Source: Simkaniaceae bacterium (GTDB lineage Bacteria; Chlamydiota; Chlamydiia; Chlamydiales; Simkaniaceae). Taken from it: 64,000 nt of DNA. A program made the translations under genes and the position numbers. The stretch covers positions 1,488,001-1,552,000 of the forward strand of contig CP073763.1 in the NCBI GenBank assembly GCA_018399075.1, read 5' to 3'. The notes under the pieces were generated by a model. That model searched no databases. It saw only the letters and a list, made by a program, of their open reading frames with translations, and was not told where the DNA came from. Shown in pieces: positions 27,901 to 36,278 of this stretch; the first letter of the stretch is position 1; the number at the start of each line of letters is the position of its first letter.

Positions 27901-30590
27901 CTGTCTGCACGGGTCCCTCAGGTTCGGGAAAAAGTTCTTTTGCTTTTGACACCATCTATGCTGAAGGGCAGCGCCGCTATATCGAATCCCTTTCCTCTTA
28001 CGCGCGGCAGTTCGTAAAGCAAATGTCAAAACCAAAAGTCGAAGAGATCGATGGTCTTTCTCCTGCTATTGCTATTGAACAAAAACACCATGCAGGAAAC
28101 CCCCGCTCGACCATTGGAACGATGACAGAGATCTATGATTTTCTCCGACTCCTTTATGCCCATAGTGGTGTTGCTTATTGCCCTGAAACCGGCGAGAAAA
28201 TCGAGTCGATTAGTAAAGAGTATGTCGTGGACCATTTGATGGAGCTCCCTGAAAAAACGCGCCTCCATATTTTAACGCCTATTAAAATCGGACGAGGACA
28301 ATCGATTGAAGAGGTCAAAGATGTTCTCATCCAACAAGGGTTTGTCCGCATCCGCCTCAATGGAGAATACTACGAGTTTGATGAGGAAATCCCCTTCAAT
28401 CCAAACCGTAAAAATACCCTCTTTCTTGTTGTCGACCGTTTAGCTATTCGCCCTGGAGTTGAAAAACGACTCTTTGAAGCGATCGAACAAGCGACCCTTC
28501 TCACAAAAGAACCCTTCACCGTTGCCACTCAAGAAAAAGACCTCCTCTTTAACCTTGCTTTTGCTGTTCCAAGTACGGGAAAAACCTATCCCCCTCTAAC
28601 GCCACACACTTTCTCTTTCAACGCAGAAGAGGGAATGTGCCCCGATTGTTTAGGACTCGGATTTCAATGGGGAGCCAACGTTCTTCACCACCAAAAAATC
28701 ATGGCTCTTTCCCCTTACACCTTGATTTCTAAACTGTGGAAAGAAGAGGCAACTGAAGCCGCCGAAGATATTTTCCTTACTTTTTTAGAAAAGGAAGAGA
28801 TTGATCCTGATACTCCCCTTTACAAGCTTCCCATTAAAGAGCTTCAACTCATCCTCAATGGGTCAAAAGTCCCTTTTAAATATGATGGGATGGAATTGAC
28901 ATGGATAGGAGTAAACCAAGCCTTTTCAAAAATTGCAAAAACGGGAAAAAAACAACAGAGAGAAACAATCCAACACCTTCTTGAAACCTCTCCCTGTATG
29001 AGCTGCCAAGGAGACCGTTTGAACCCTTTAGCACGGGGAGTCAAACTGCAAGGAAAAACAATTGGCACTCTTTGCAACCTCCCCCTTTCAGAAGCCCTAG
29101 CCTTTGTCAAAAAACTCCCACAAAAAAAGCACCTCAAAGATATTATCGATCAGTTGACAAACCGTCTTACCTTTTTAAATAACATTGGTCTCGAATATCT
29201 CTCCCTTTCTAGAAGTGCACCCACACTCAGTGGTGGGGAAACGCAGCGGATTCACTTAGCAAGACAACTCGGAAGCGGGCTCACAGGGTGTCTTTATGTT
29301 CTAGATGAACCCACAATTGGGCTCCACCCTCATAATAACGAACGGCTCAACGAAGCCCTTAAACACCTGCGGGATTTAGGAAATACCCTTCTCATGGTTG
29401 AGCATGACCCTCTTACCCTTCAAATCGCAGACCACCTCTTTGACTTTGGACCAAAAGCGGGGCGTCTTGGAGGAGAACTTATGGCGCAAGGAACCCTCTC
29501 CCAAATCAAGAAAAACAAAAACTCCCTGACTGGCGCTTACCTCAGTGGAAAGAAAAAACTCCCCATCCCAGAAAAAAGGCGGACTTCAAAAACCTTTCTC
29601 ACCATAGAAAAAGCAAAAAAACATAACCTGAAAAATATTACCGTTAAAATCCCCACAAAAACCCTGACCTGCATTTCTGGCGTCTCAGGATCAGGAAAAT
29701 CAACCCTCATCGATGACCTTTTAAAGAAAGGGGTTCAGTCCCATCTAGCTTCTCGTTCCGATTCCGATGAACTCGCCTTAGATGGTGCAACAATTAAAGG
29801 CCTTTCTGCTTTTAATAAACTCATCGCCATCAACCAAAACCCCATTGGAACAACGATTCGCGCCGATGTCAGTACCTACACTGAAATTAATGCTCCTTTG
29901 CGCCATTTCTTTGCCTCTCTTCCCGAAGCTGCGGCTCGAGGTCTCAAACCAAAACACTTTAGCTATAACCATCTGAAGGGAATGTGTATGAGTTGCTGGG
30001 GCCTTGGATTTAAAACAATCCGCCTTCAGTTCCTCCCCTCTCTTCGCGTGAAGTGCGACGCATGCAACGGAAATCGCCTCAAACCTCTCAGTTTAAAAGT
30101 ATCCTATAAAGGGAAAAACTTGGGGCAACTATTAAGACTCACTGTAGAAGAAGCCACAACCTTTCTTCCTCCCATCCCCAAACTTCAAAATATCCTTGAA
30201 ACTCTCATTTCTGTGGGTCTTGGTTATCTAACCCTGGGTCAAGAAATCCAATCTCTCTCTGGTGGCGAAGCGGGACGGATTCGACTCGCCCGCGAACTCT
30301 CCAAACGCTCAACAGGAAAAACACTCTACCTCTTTGATGAACCCACCATCGGGCTCCATTCCGATGATATTGCAAAGCTCCTTCCCATCTTTAACGCCCT
30401 TGTTGATAAAGGGAACACCGCCATCATTATTGAGCATAATCTCGATATCCTGGCAGCTGCCGACCACCTCATCGACCTAGGGCCAGGCGCAGGCGCCCAG
30501 GGAGGGGAAATTATCGCTTCGGGGACCCCAGAAGAGCTCTCAAAGAGCGCCTCCTCCTTAACCGGAAAATACCTAGCAAAAATCCTTTAA
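24969..30590 (+). CDS. uvrA: Double-length UvrA excinuclease ATPase subunit
   Basis: Damage-recognition subunit of nucleotide excision repair. Usual UvrA is about 940 aa with two ABC ATPase domains; this one is 1873 aa with two fused UvrA units and four ATPase domains. Walker A motifs lie near residues 33, 640, 981 and 1571, and LSGGE signatures near 487, 830, 1420 and 1763. Each half has its own CxxC zinc-finger pairs. The junction is a Pro/Lys-rich linker near residue 937. ATG 24969 (MEKQSINLKNVRVHNLKG) is chosen; the open frame extending back to 24792 lies inside pyk. A double UvrA is a known chlamydial trait. Confidence 0.97.
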   Translation: MEKQSINLKNVRVHNLKGVNLKLDPGTFIVFTGVSGSGKSSLAFDTIYVEGQRRYIESLSNYARRYMGNLTKPDADLIEGISPTIAIEQKTAGRNPRSTVGTITGIYDYLRVLFARVGTPHCPVSGEKVEPQSTERILSTIQNFQENSQLIFLAPHTQGKKGEFKELFEDLVRKGFMRIRLDGEIVDLEDEIEVDKSTAHDIDLVIDRIVLKNEEKTRITEAVTQALELGEGLMTVLNKTTKEEILFSQHAYAKKSKLSYNPLEPHDFSFNHPKGMCPTCEGLGITQDYDLDKIIDPEKSISEDCCLVASSYSTVKWGNVYNNVADLYGFDVDTPWKDLSESAKKQFLYGNKKKWTKMAFVHPHKKGGWVEYIKWRGVLSEAKKRYNEAKSDVYRTKMEKLMHETVCPECHGSRIKPYPSATKIGNKTIHQVTLMTIEELQDFFQKLKLSPFEEMIGHDLILEIKARLEFLLNVGLYYLTIDRTAPTLSGGEAQRVRLASQIGCGLVGTTYILDEPSIGLHPRDNTKLITTLEHLRDRGNTIIVVEHDEETMEAADYIVDIGPEAGSRGGEVVAAGTIEDLEKAPRSITGAYLSGKEKIPIPKKPRKKSDKLLTIQGAQHHNLKKVTVDIPLGLFVAVTGVSGSGKSSLITDILYPALANNLHRAEHRVGKHKAIMGIEHLDKVIAIDQTPIGRTPRSNPSTYIKVFDDIRDLFTKLPESQAAGFKPGRFSFNVKEGSCTECGGMGQIRLDMDFMDDVWTTCSLCDGKRFDPKTLSITYKGKNIHDVLEMTVEKALEFFEAIPQIHHKLSLLKQVGMDYITLGQSSTTLSGGEAQRIKLAREIIRPATGKTLYILDEPTTGLHFHDIRKLIGILQHLVDAGNTVLVIEHNIDLIKTTDWIIDLGPEGGKGGGQILGAGTPKQMEKKETPTGLALRPRNKPKSRPHAPAKKPLTTIHAKGCSQNNLKGIDLEIPRGKISVCTGPSGSGKSSFAFDTIYAEGQRRYIESLSSYARQFVKQMSKPKVEEIDGLSPAIAIEQKHHAGNPRSTIGTMTEIYDFLRLLYAHSGVAYCPETGEKIESISKEYVVDHLMELPEKTRLHILTPIKIGRGQSIEEVKDVLIQQGFVRIRLNGEYYEFDEEIPFNPNRKNTLFLVVDRLAIRPGVEKRLFEAIEQATLLTKEPFTVATQEKDLLFNLAFAVPSTGKTYPPLTPHTFSFNAEEGMCPDCLGLGFQWGANVLHHQKIMALSPYTLISKLWKEEATEAAEDIFLTFLEKEEIDPDTPLYKLPIKELQLILNGSKVPFKYDGMELTWIGVNQAFSKIAKTGKKQQRETIQHLLETSPCMSCQGDRLNPLARGVKLQGKTIGTLCNLPLSEALAFVKKLPQKKHLKDIIDQLTNRLTFLNNIGLEYLSLSRSAPTLSGGETQRIHLARQLGSGLTGCLYVLDEPTIGLHPHNNERLNEALKHLRDLGNTLLMVEHDPLTLQIADHLFDFGPKAGRLGGELMAQGTLSQIKKNKNSLTGAYLSGKKKLPIPEKRRTSKTFLTIEKAKKHNLKNITVKIPTKTLTCISGVSGSGKSTLIDDLLKKGVQSHLASRSDSDELALDGATIKGLSAFNKLIAINQNPIGTTIRADVSTYTEINAPLRHFFASLPEAAARGLKPKHFSYNHLKGMCMSCWGLGFKTIRLQFLPSLRVKCDACNGNRLKPLSLKVSYKGKNLGQLLRLTVEEATTFLPPIPKLQNILETLISVGLGYLTLGQEIQSLSGGEAGRIRLARELSKRSTGKTLYLFDEPTIGLHSDDIAKLLPIFNALVDKGNTAIIIEHNLDILAAADHLIDLGPGAGAQGGEIIASGTPEELSKSASSLTGKYLAKIL

Positions 30591-30596
30591 TTCTGA

Positions 30597-30602
30597 TAAA
30601 AT
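30597..30602 (+). promoter_or_regulatory. Candidate -10 box for the SRP RNA
   Basis: TAAAAT lies 7 bases upstream of the predicted 5' end of the SRP RNA, a good position for a -10 element. The -35 region would fall inside the uvrA 3' end and is weak (TAGCAA). Confidence 0.35.
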
Positions 30603-30608
30603 TACCTT

Positions 30609-30706
30609 TGCCGGGGAACTCCTGGAATAAAGCAGTCCGAACCAGGTCAGGACAGGAATGTAGCAGCCTTTAGGACATCGCTTTATGCCAAGAGCCATCT
30701 CCGGCA
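30609..30706 (+). ncRNA. ffs: 4.5S signal recognition particle RNA
   Basis: Small bacterial SRP RNA that pairs with Ffh to target membrane proteins. The invariant apical region GTCAGGACAGGAATGTAGCA with its GGAA tetraloop lies at about 30647-30666. Flanking arms pair in order: TGCCGG at 30609-30614 with CCGGCA at 30701-30706 closes the hairpin. It has the short bacterial form without the Alu domain. A T-run directly after the closing stem (30707-30712) serves as the terminator. Confidence 0.93.
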
Positions 30707-30712
30707 TTTTTT
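30701..30712 (+). terminator. T-run terminator of the SRP RNA
   Basis: The closing stem of the SRP RNA (CCGGCA) is followed at once by TTTTTT. The RNA's own long hairpin therefore acts as the intrinsic terminator. Confidence 0.6.
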
Positions 30713-30958
30713 ATGTAAAGTCTCGGTTTATTTAATCGCCTTGCTGAAAAAAATTGGGACCTCTTCTTTTCATCTTTGATCCTTGAAAATAGCATTTGAC
30801 TATTCCCTGCGTCACAAATCTAAAAATCTAAAGCCCTAATTTTTCTAATCAAGACAATTCATAAACCTCTTCTTTACCTGTTTTTGTAGAATTGGGAAAT
30901 TATGGTTGTGGGAGATTTCTCGTTTTGGTACATTTCGATTTTTAATTGTAGGATAATC
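30713..30958. other. Non-coding gap, nothing recognised
   Basis: This 246-base AT-rich stretch between the SRP RNA and the barrel gene holds no convincing open frame, tRNA or long inverted repeat. The only item of note is the AGGA sequence just before the GTG start at 30959. Confidence 0.5.
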
Positions 30959-31969
30959 GTGTTGAGACTATTTCTAAGAGTGGTTTGTTTATTGGGCGTC
31001 GCTTCAGCAGCCTTTGGTGCTATCCGCGGGACTTACAATAACCACTTTGCCATTGAAGGAGATTATGTCCTCTTAAGAAGGGCAAACTCTCATAACAAAC
31101 ATTTGGTATCTGCAGCTGGGGGACCGGTCAATTTCCCTCTTCATCTTGAACCTCCCGAATGTGCTAAAGAGCCGGGAAAACCTCTGATTGAGTCAAAAGA
31201 CTTGATTCATGACATGCATTTTGATAGTGGATTTTCTCTCGCTCTAAAGATTTTCCCCAGTTTGAAAACAACTTGGGAAGCCCGTTATCTTGGCGGCCTT
31301 GCCTGGACAGGAACAAAGTCTCGTCATTGTCTAGAAAATCTTGATCTCGATGGAACGGTTCGTCATCACACCCTTGACTATCAGTTTGCAAGCCGCGTTA
31401 AAGCGATTTATGACTCGAATATGTATACCTGGGAACTCAACTTTTGGCGCCACATAACGCCCCGGTATACCGATTATTTTTCTGTTTCCTGGCTTGCTGG
31501 TCTCCGGATGTTTGACATCGATGAAAAAATTAAACTCTACTTTCACAAAGACCATCGAACAAGTCGCTATCGCGTTAAAACAGCGAATGATTCCTTTGGT
31601 TTGCAGATTGGGGGGGACATCGAGTACAACCCTTACTATTTTCTCACCTGGGGACTCGTTGTCAAAGTCGGTGGAATGTTCAACAGAGACAAACAAAAGA
31701 CCAAGATGTTTGATGACAATAACACTGTTGAAATCCGCAACATCGATAGAAGTGGTTCAAACTTTTCCTATATGGCAGAAATCTATCCCTTCATTGAGCT
31801 TCGCCCCACAAAGCACTTCTTCTTCACGATTAATTACCGAATGCTTTATGTCGGAGCCATTGCCACAGCCGATCAAAATATTGTTTTCCATGGCACAGGA
31901 TCAGTTCTCGATCATGGGGGTCATATCATCTATCACGGTCTGACAGCCGGCATGCAGTTCAATTTCTAA
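30959..31969 (+). CDS. Outer membrane beta-barrel protein, family uncertain
   Basis: Predicted outer-membrane barrel of 336 residues. GTG 30959 follows AGGA by 5 bases and begins a clear signal peptide (RLFLRVVCLLGVASAAFG); the frame from 30902 is longer but would bury this signal. The mature part has alternating strands rich in Tyr/Trp (SLKTTWEARYLGGLAW, YFSVSWLAGLRMFDIDEK, YNPYYFLTWGLVVKVGG) and ends YHGLTAGMQFNF with a terminal Phe. It lacks the N-terminal coiled segment of the MOMP-like porins, and may instead resemble BBP7-type barrels. Isolated gene. Confidence 0.7.
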   Translation: MLRLFLRVVCLLGVASAAFGAIRGTYNNHFAIEGDYVLLRRANSHNKHLVSAAGGPVNFPLHLEPPECAKEPGKPLIESKDLIHDMHFDSGFSLALKIFPSLKTTWEARYLGGLAWTGTKSRHCLENLDLDGTVRHHTLDYQFASRVKAIYDSNMYTWELNFWRHITPRYTDYFSVSWLAGLRMFDIDEKIKLYFHKDHRTSRYRVKTANDSFGLQIGGDIEYNPYYFLTWGLVVKVGGMFNRDKQKTKMFDDNNTVEIRNIDRSGSNFSYMAEIYPFIELRPTKHFFFTINYRMLYVGAIATADQNIVFHGTGSVLDHGGHIIYHGLTAGMQFNF

Positions 31970-32044
31970 TTTTAACTTTACGCTTCTATCATCTTTAACC
32001 ATTCACAATCATACCCACCTTTCCCTAACCAACTTGTTATAAAG

Positions 32045-32077
32045 ACAATAAACTCTATACATTTTTATTGTTTTTTT
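32045..32077 (+). terminator. Weak AT-rich terminator-like hairpin
   Basis: ACAATAAA (32045-32052) pairs with TTTATTGT (32064-32071) around an 11-base loop and is followed by a T-run. The stem is AT-only apart from two C-G-type pairs, so it would be weak. It lies 75 bases after the barrel gene stop. Confidence 0.35.
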
Positions 32078-32141
32078 CTTGAAATCCCTTTAAAATTGCG
32101 GCTTAAATAAGAGCAAAAATCTTAAAATTGAGGAATTTATC

Positions 32142-35100
32142 GTGAGTTCACCCTTAACTTTCAGCGCAGCTTGCAGTCAATTAGGAAATGCCGCTTATGG
32201 AGTCGCATGTGCAGCTTGGAGAGCACCCTTTACGGGAGGAAAAATCCGCATGGTAACCATAGGACTCCCCGTCCTTTTCGTTACCGCTGCGACAGGAGCC
32301 GTCACCTATGCTGTGATGACAACCATTTTAAGTGGTGTTTATATTCGATGCAGAAGAGGCGCTCGCTCCTTTGCTAGATATTTTGAAAATAGAAATGTGA
32401 AGCCGATCGTTCCAGAATCGCGTGATCAACAAAGAAGAACGCAACGAAGACATCATGCGATCCCAACTGCGTCCTCTCCAAGAGAGCTGGCACGTCAAGA
32501 CAGAGCAGAAGAAGCTCTTAAACCTGTGATTTTAGCTCCCCTTCCGGCCAACGCTGCAAAAGAGCGCAATGAAGCCCTTTTAAAGTTTTTGAATCTTGTC
32601 GATAAATACCTGATCGATCCTTGGGTCATTAAAAATGAAAAGCTTCTTTTAAAAGCACGCCAAACTGACGATCCTTTCTTAAATGAAATGATTCAGGATC
32701 CTGCTGCACTAAGAGCTTGGCTTCGATCAATTGCTCTTTGGCAACTCGGCGTTCAATGGGATCAACTCGAAACGAAATTTGTGAAGATGGAAACGCCTGA
32801 GCCTCCAACCCTCAAATCTTTAGAACTGCAAGTTCAAACAGCCCAACTAGAGGCTCCTCTTACTGAAACACTTACTGGTTTAATTCGATCCGAGGAAGAG
32901 GGGAGAGTCCAGTCATTCCAAGAGGCTGTAACAAGAAGTGGATTGCCACGTGAAAAGCAAATGACTCTTATGGCAATCTCCCTGCAACTTAATGTGATTA
33001 TTAGTCAGGCCCCTGTAGACCCAAGAACGCAAGCAGCTGAAACAGATAAGATCCGCCAAAAGTTTGCTATTGTGATGCACAGTGGAATGGCTATCTCTCT
33101 TTCCCAAACCTCTCTTATTATTGAAGGGTGGATGACAGTCGTCCAACAAATCTCTTCGCCCTCGCCTCGCCTTACACCGCATGATAGAGCTGAACCTCCA
33201 AGAGAAATGCCAGAGGATCTTTTGCATTCTATAATGGAAAATAAACTCCAAAGAATGGTTAGACAAACCGCTGCTGTCCTTTCAGGTGAACTCAGCGAAA
33301 AATACCTCCTTCCACTATGGGGAAAACAAGGGGCTGAATGGGAACATTCCATCGGTGAAGGATTAGGAAGAGAAGAGGTTGCAGAAAGGTCTCCCGCCCA
33401 TACCTTAGTGAATCGCTTCATAAATGGAGAGATTTCTGAAGAGACCTTCCTTCAAGCAGCAGAAAGCTATGGCCTTTCAACAGCGCTCACATCCAACCTC
33501 TCTTTTTTCCGAGCGATTCGGATTATGCAAGCTAAGGGAGTGTCATTAGAAGCCACCATTAAAACCCTTCCAGCAAGTCTCCTTTTCCAATTAGAGCCTC
33601 TACTTGTTGGAACGCTGCATAAAACATCAAAAATCCTTTCTGAAATCAACTTTGCGACAACTGTCCCAAAAGTGGTTGATTATGCTCTTGATCTTTTGGG
33701 TTGCTGTCGAGCCATGCAAACTGTGAGAGAAGAAGCCCCAGCAGTAGATGAAGAGTTTTCTATGGTTCCAAGTTTAGATGGAAGGCCAACTCCTTTGATG
33801 GAAGCACTCACAAAAGGAAATGCAGAAGCAGCAGCAGCAGATGTTAATCGACTGTTTCTGCAAGCTCCTCCAAGAACTGTTACAGGAAAAGCGATCATAG
33901 AACAATTAGGATCCCGTGCTCATAAGGCTGTCCGCTTAAGTCAATCTGATATTCAAGAACGGACCTGGATTCACACAACGAAAGAACGCTTAGAAGGACT
34001 TCTTCGCGTTAAAGCTGCTGAATATACCCAAGAACCGGAAGGGCAGTGGCTGGCTACCCTACTCAAAAGCAAACCAAATGGTAGTGGTGGAACAAGCCTG
34101 ATTGGATCCCTTCTTTCCATGCAACATAAACTCTGGAAACTCGTTCCAGGAATGGAGAGTATCGCAAAGATTCTCATGATGGGAATTCAAACTTTTGTCG
34201 AAGAAGAAGCCTGTGAAGCTGTCCAAGATGGTCTCAACGACCTCACTTCTACAGGATTTTTAAGTGCTACGATTGGGAAAACTTTAGTTAAAGGGCTTAT
34301 TGACCAATCAAAGGATCCTAGAGTATGGAAAGAGAATCTTCCCCTTTTGCAACAAGCTTACGCTTTCTTAAGCCCCGATGAGCAGAAGCTCGTTCTTAAA
34401 CATCTCGAAGCTCAACCTGCAGATCCAACGCTATTAGAAACGCGTCGAAGAGAACTTATAACACATCCGAGAAATAGTCGGGAGCAAAATGCAAGTATCG
34501 AAAGAATGCTGAGAGAGGAAGCTGTCCTAGCTGAATCCCTTGAAGCGATTACACACGCCTATGATCAGCTCAAACAAAATAAAGCAGAAAATGAGGAAGA
34601 AATCGCTTCCCTTCAAGAAGCCTATAGCAAACTCAAGAGAGAAAAAGACCTCAAACAATTTGAAAGAATTAAGGGCCTCGTCATTTATGTTGCCGATAGC
34701 TTCCTAGAAAAAAAATTGACCTTCACTGGGGGAGGCAGTCTAAAACAAATTATTCTTGCTGTTATCCATGAAGCCTACACCCTTCTTTCTTATCAGGAAG
34801 TGGTAAAACATTGGATCTTTACCATTGTCGATCTTCTCCTTGATGAGCTAGAAGAAGCGACAAGCCCAAGAAGAGTCGAACCCGATTTAGTCTTGGATTT
34901 AGAGGAAGCTCACGCTTCTCAAACACCATCTATTCTTGAGTTTATCCAACCTGGGCAACAGAGAACACTTCTTAACCAACTTGTTGAACTGATGGAAACA
35001 AGTACAAAACAAGAAGCTAGTGGGTGGCTTAGTGTAGGGGCTTGGATGAAAACAGGAGCTCGTGCAGTAACAAGGTGGGCCCCCGATACAATTTGGGGCT

Positions 35101-35399
35101 ACATAGAGACTGCTTTCAAGGAGGACCTACGCGTTACGCCTCTAAAGCTTACTGAAATGGCGCTAGAAAAGCTCGAAGCCTTTACAACCAATCCTACAGG
35201 GCTTGCTGATTCAGTCCTTCAAGTACTCGTTGAAAAAGTCGCTGATCCTCGCTCTAGAAAAGTCATTGAAGCAGAAGAAAGAAGACGCGGCTCATCACCA
35301 GAAAGAATGGTAATCCATGACGCATATGAAGCAAAGGATCAGGATAGAGATGGGGCAGGACTACATGTTGATGGTAACACCAGCGATGAGGATCTCTAA
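32142..35399 (+). CDS. Very large unknown protein, 1085 aa, N-terminal membrane segment
   Basis: Family not recognised. GTG 32142 is preceded by GAGGAA. Residues about 38-66 form one long hydrophobic stretch (IGLPVLFVTAATGAVTYAVM...) that could be one helix or a tight hairpin, followed by an Arg-rich segment (RCRRGARSF). The rest is mainly charged helices, with a probable coiled coil at about residues 785-850. The C-terminal 30 residues are acidic (DRDGAGL to TSDEDL). No enzyme motif was seen. It overlaps the convergent mazG end by 4 bases. A membrane-associated scaffold or secreted factor is possible. Confidence 0.7.
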   Translation: MSSPLTFSAACSQLGNAAYGVACAAWRAPFTGGKIRMVTIGLPVLFVTAATGAVTYAVMTTILSGVYIRCRRGARSFARYFENRNVKPIVPESRDQQRRTQRRHHAIPTASSPRELARQDRAEEALKPVILAPLPANAAKERNEALLKFLNLVDKYLIDPWVIKNEKLLLKARQTDDPFLNEMIQDPAALRAWLRSIALWQLGVQWDQLETKFVKMETPEPPTLKSLELQVQTAQLEAPLTETLTGLIRSEEEGRVQSFQEAVTRSGLPREKQMTLMAISLQLNVIISQAPVDPRTQAAETDKIRQKFAIVMHSGMAISLSQTSLIIEGWMTVVQQISSPSPRLTPHDRAEPPREMPEDLLHSIMENKLQRMVRQTAAVLSGELSEKYLLPLWGKQGAEWEHSIGEGLGREEVAERSPAHTLVNRFINGEISEETFLQAAESYGLSTALTSNLSFFRAIRIMQAKGVSLEATIKTLPASLLFQLEPLLVGTLHKTSKILSEINFATTVPKVVDYALDLLGCCRAMQTVREEAPAVDEEFSMVPSLDGRPTPLMEALTKGNAEAAAADVNRLFLQAPPRTVTGKAIIEQLGSRAHKAVRLSQSDIQERTWIHTTKERLEGLLRVKAAEYTQEPEGQWLATLLKSKPNGSGGTSLIGSLLSMQHKLWKLVPGMESIAKILMMGIQTFVEEEACEAVQDGLNDLTSTGFLSATIGKTLVKGLIDQSKDPRVWKENLPLLQQAYAFLSPDEQKLVLKHLEAQPADPTLLETRRRELITHPRNSREQNASIERMLREEAVLAESLEAITHAYDQLKQNKAENEEEIASLQEAYSKLKREKDLKQFERIKGLVIYVADSFLEKKLTFTGGGSLKQIILAVIHEAYTLLSYQEVVKHWIFTIVDLLLDELEEATSPRRVEPDLVLDLEEAHASQTPSILEFIQPGQQRTLLNQLVELMETSTKQEASGWLSVGAWMKTGARAVTRWAPDTIWGYIETAFKEDLRVTPLKLTEMALEKLEAFTTNPTGLADSVLQVLVEKVADPRSRKVIEAEERRRGSSPERMVIHDAYEAKDQDRDGAGLHVDGNTSDEDL

Positions 35400-36007
35400 G
35401 CAAGGAGCTTTTCGTACCTCTTGAGAGCGGTGCGAAGGGCGCTTTCAGCATCGACATCTTCCCCATGAGCTTGGATGACAAGATCGAGGAATTGATCCCC
35501 AAGAGAAACTTCAGCTGAATCATGATGCTCTTTTTCTGGAAGAGCAATTTTTTCCCGATGGAGCTTTGAAACGACCTTTTGAGCACGGGCAAGTCCGTTG
35601 AGCGTTTTGGGGATCCCTTCAAGAGCGCTTTTCCGCTCTTTTTTCTCCTCTTTTTTAACCCGCTCCCAATGATGAATCACTTCTTCTGATGTTTCAACTT
35701 TGATATCACCAAAGACGTGGGGGTGACGCCGCACAAGTTTTTCGGAAACAACTTCAACGATATCTTTCAGGGAAAACCGTTTACTTTTTTCACCGAGCTT
35801 TGCGAAGAAGAGGATTTGAAAAAGGATATCCCCAAGCTCTTCAACCATTCCCTTAGCATCATCATCATCGATGGCTTCGAGAAGTTCATACACTTCTTCC
35901 AGCACGTGGGGGCGAAGGGACTGGAAGGTTTGCTTTTTATCCCAAGGACACCCATTCGGACCATGGAGCGTATCAGCAATTTCAATGAGCCTATCAAATT
36001 CTTTCAT
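35396..36007 (-). CDS. mazG: MazG family nucleoside triphosphate pyrophosphohydrolase
   Basis: Hydrolyses nucleoside triphosphates to monophosphates, cleaning the pool or lowering alarmone levels. The first MazG domain is intact: GPNGCPWDKKQTFQSL at about residues 16-31, the metal-binding HVLEEVYELLEAID and VEELGDILFQILFFA helices. At 203 residues it is shorter than E. coli MazG (263), and the second domain is reduced. No ribosome-binding sequence is seen. The left arm of the palindromic element begins only 9 bases upstream of the start codon. Confidence 0.88.
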   Translation of the reverse strand: MKEFDRLIEIADTLHGPNGCPWDKKQTFQSLRPHVLEEVYELLEAIDDDDAKGMVEELGDILFQILFFAKLGEKSKRFSLKDIVEVVSEKLVRRHPHVFGDIKVETSEEVIHHWERVKKEEKKERKSALEGIPKTLNGLARAQKVVSKLHREKIALPEKEHHDSAEVSLGDQFLDLVIQAHGEDVDAESALRTALKRYEKLLA

Positions 36008-36015
36008 GAGAAGTC

Positions 36016-36181
36016 GTACTTTGTTAAGTTAATTTGTATATCATTTTGACCCATCTTTCTGCCGCCTTTCTCTCTCCAAAAACCTCCCCTTGTCATATGG
36101 ACAAGGGGATCGATTTTAGGAGTGTAAAATCCAGCAAAAATCTCTGTACAAAATGATATACAAATTAACTTAACAAAGTAC
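36016..36181. repeat. 166-bp palindromic element with 33-bp perfect inverted ends (MITE-like)
   Basis: Arms at 36016-36048 and 36149-36181 are perfect reverse complements over 33 bases (outer end GTACTTTGTTAAG). The exact middle holds a 10-bp hairpin: TCCCCTTGTC at 36085-36094 and GACAAGGGGA at 36100-36109. The sequences between arms and centre also match imperfectly when inverted, so the whole unit is a nested palindrome. It has no open frame. The outermost GTAC at both ends could be part of the arms or a 4-bp target duplication. Fits a miniature inverted-repeat transposable element or a structured RNA; only one copy is in the window. Confidence 0.8.
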
Positions 36182-36278
36182 TAGTTTACAGCGCCTTTTC
36201 TTAAATGGCTACTTCCCATTGTCTTTTTCAACAAAATATTCTATACTCCTTCCCAAAAAACCTAAAGGAATGGACAAG

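Noticed and set aside
30713..30958. Search for a tRNA or second small RNA after the SRP RNA
   Set aside because: No cloverleaf, no CCA end and no GGTTCGAATCC-type arm seen.
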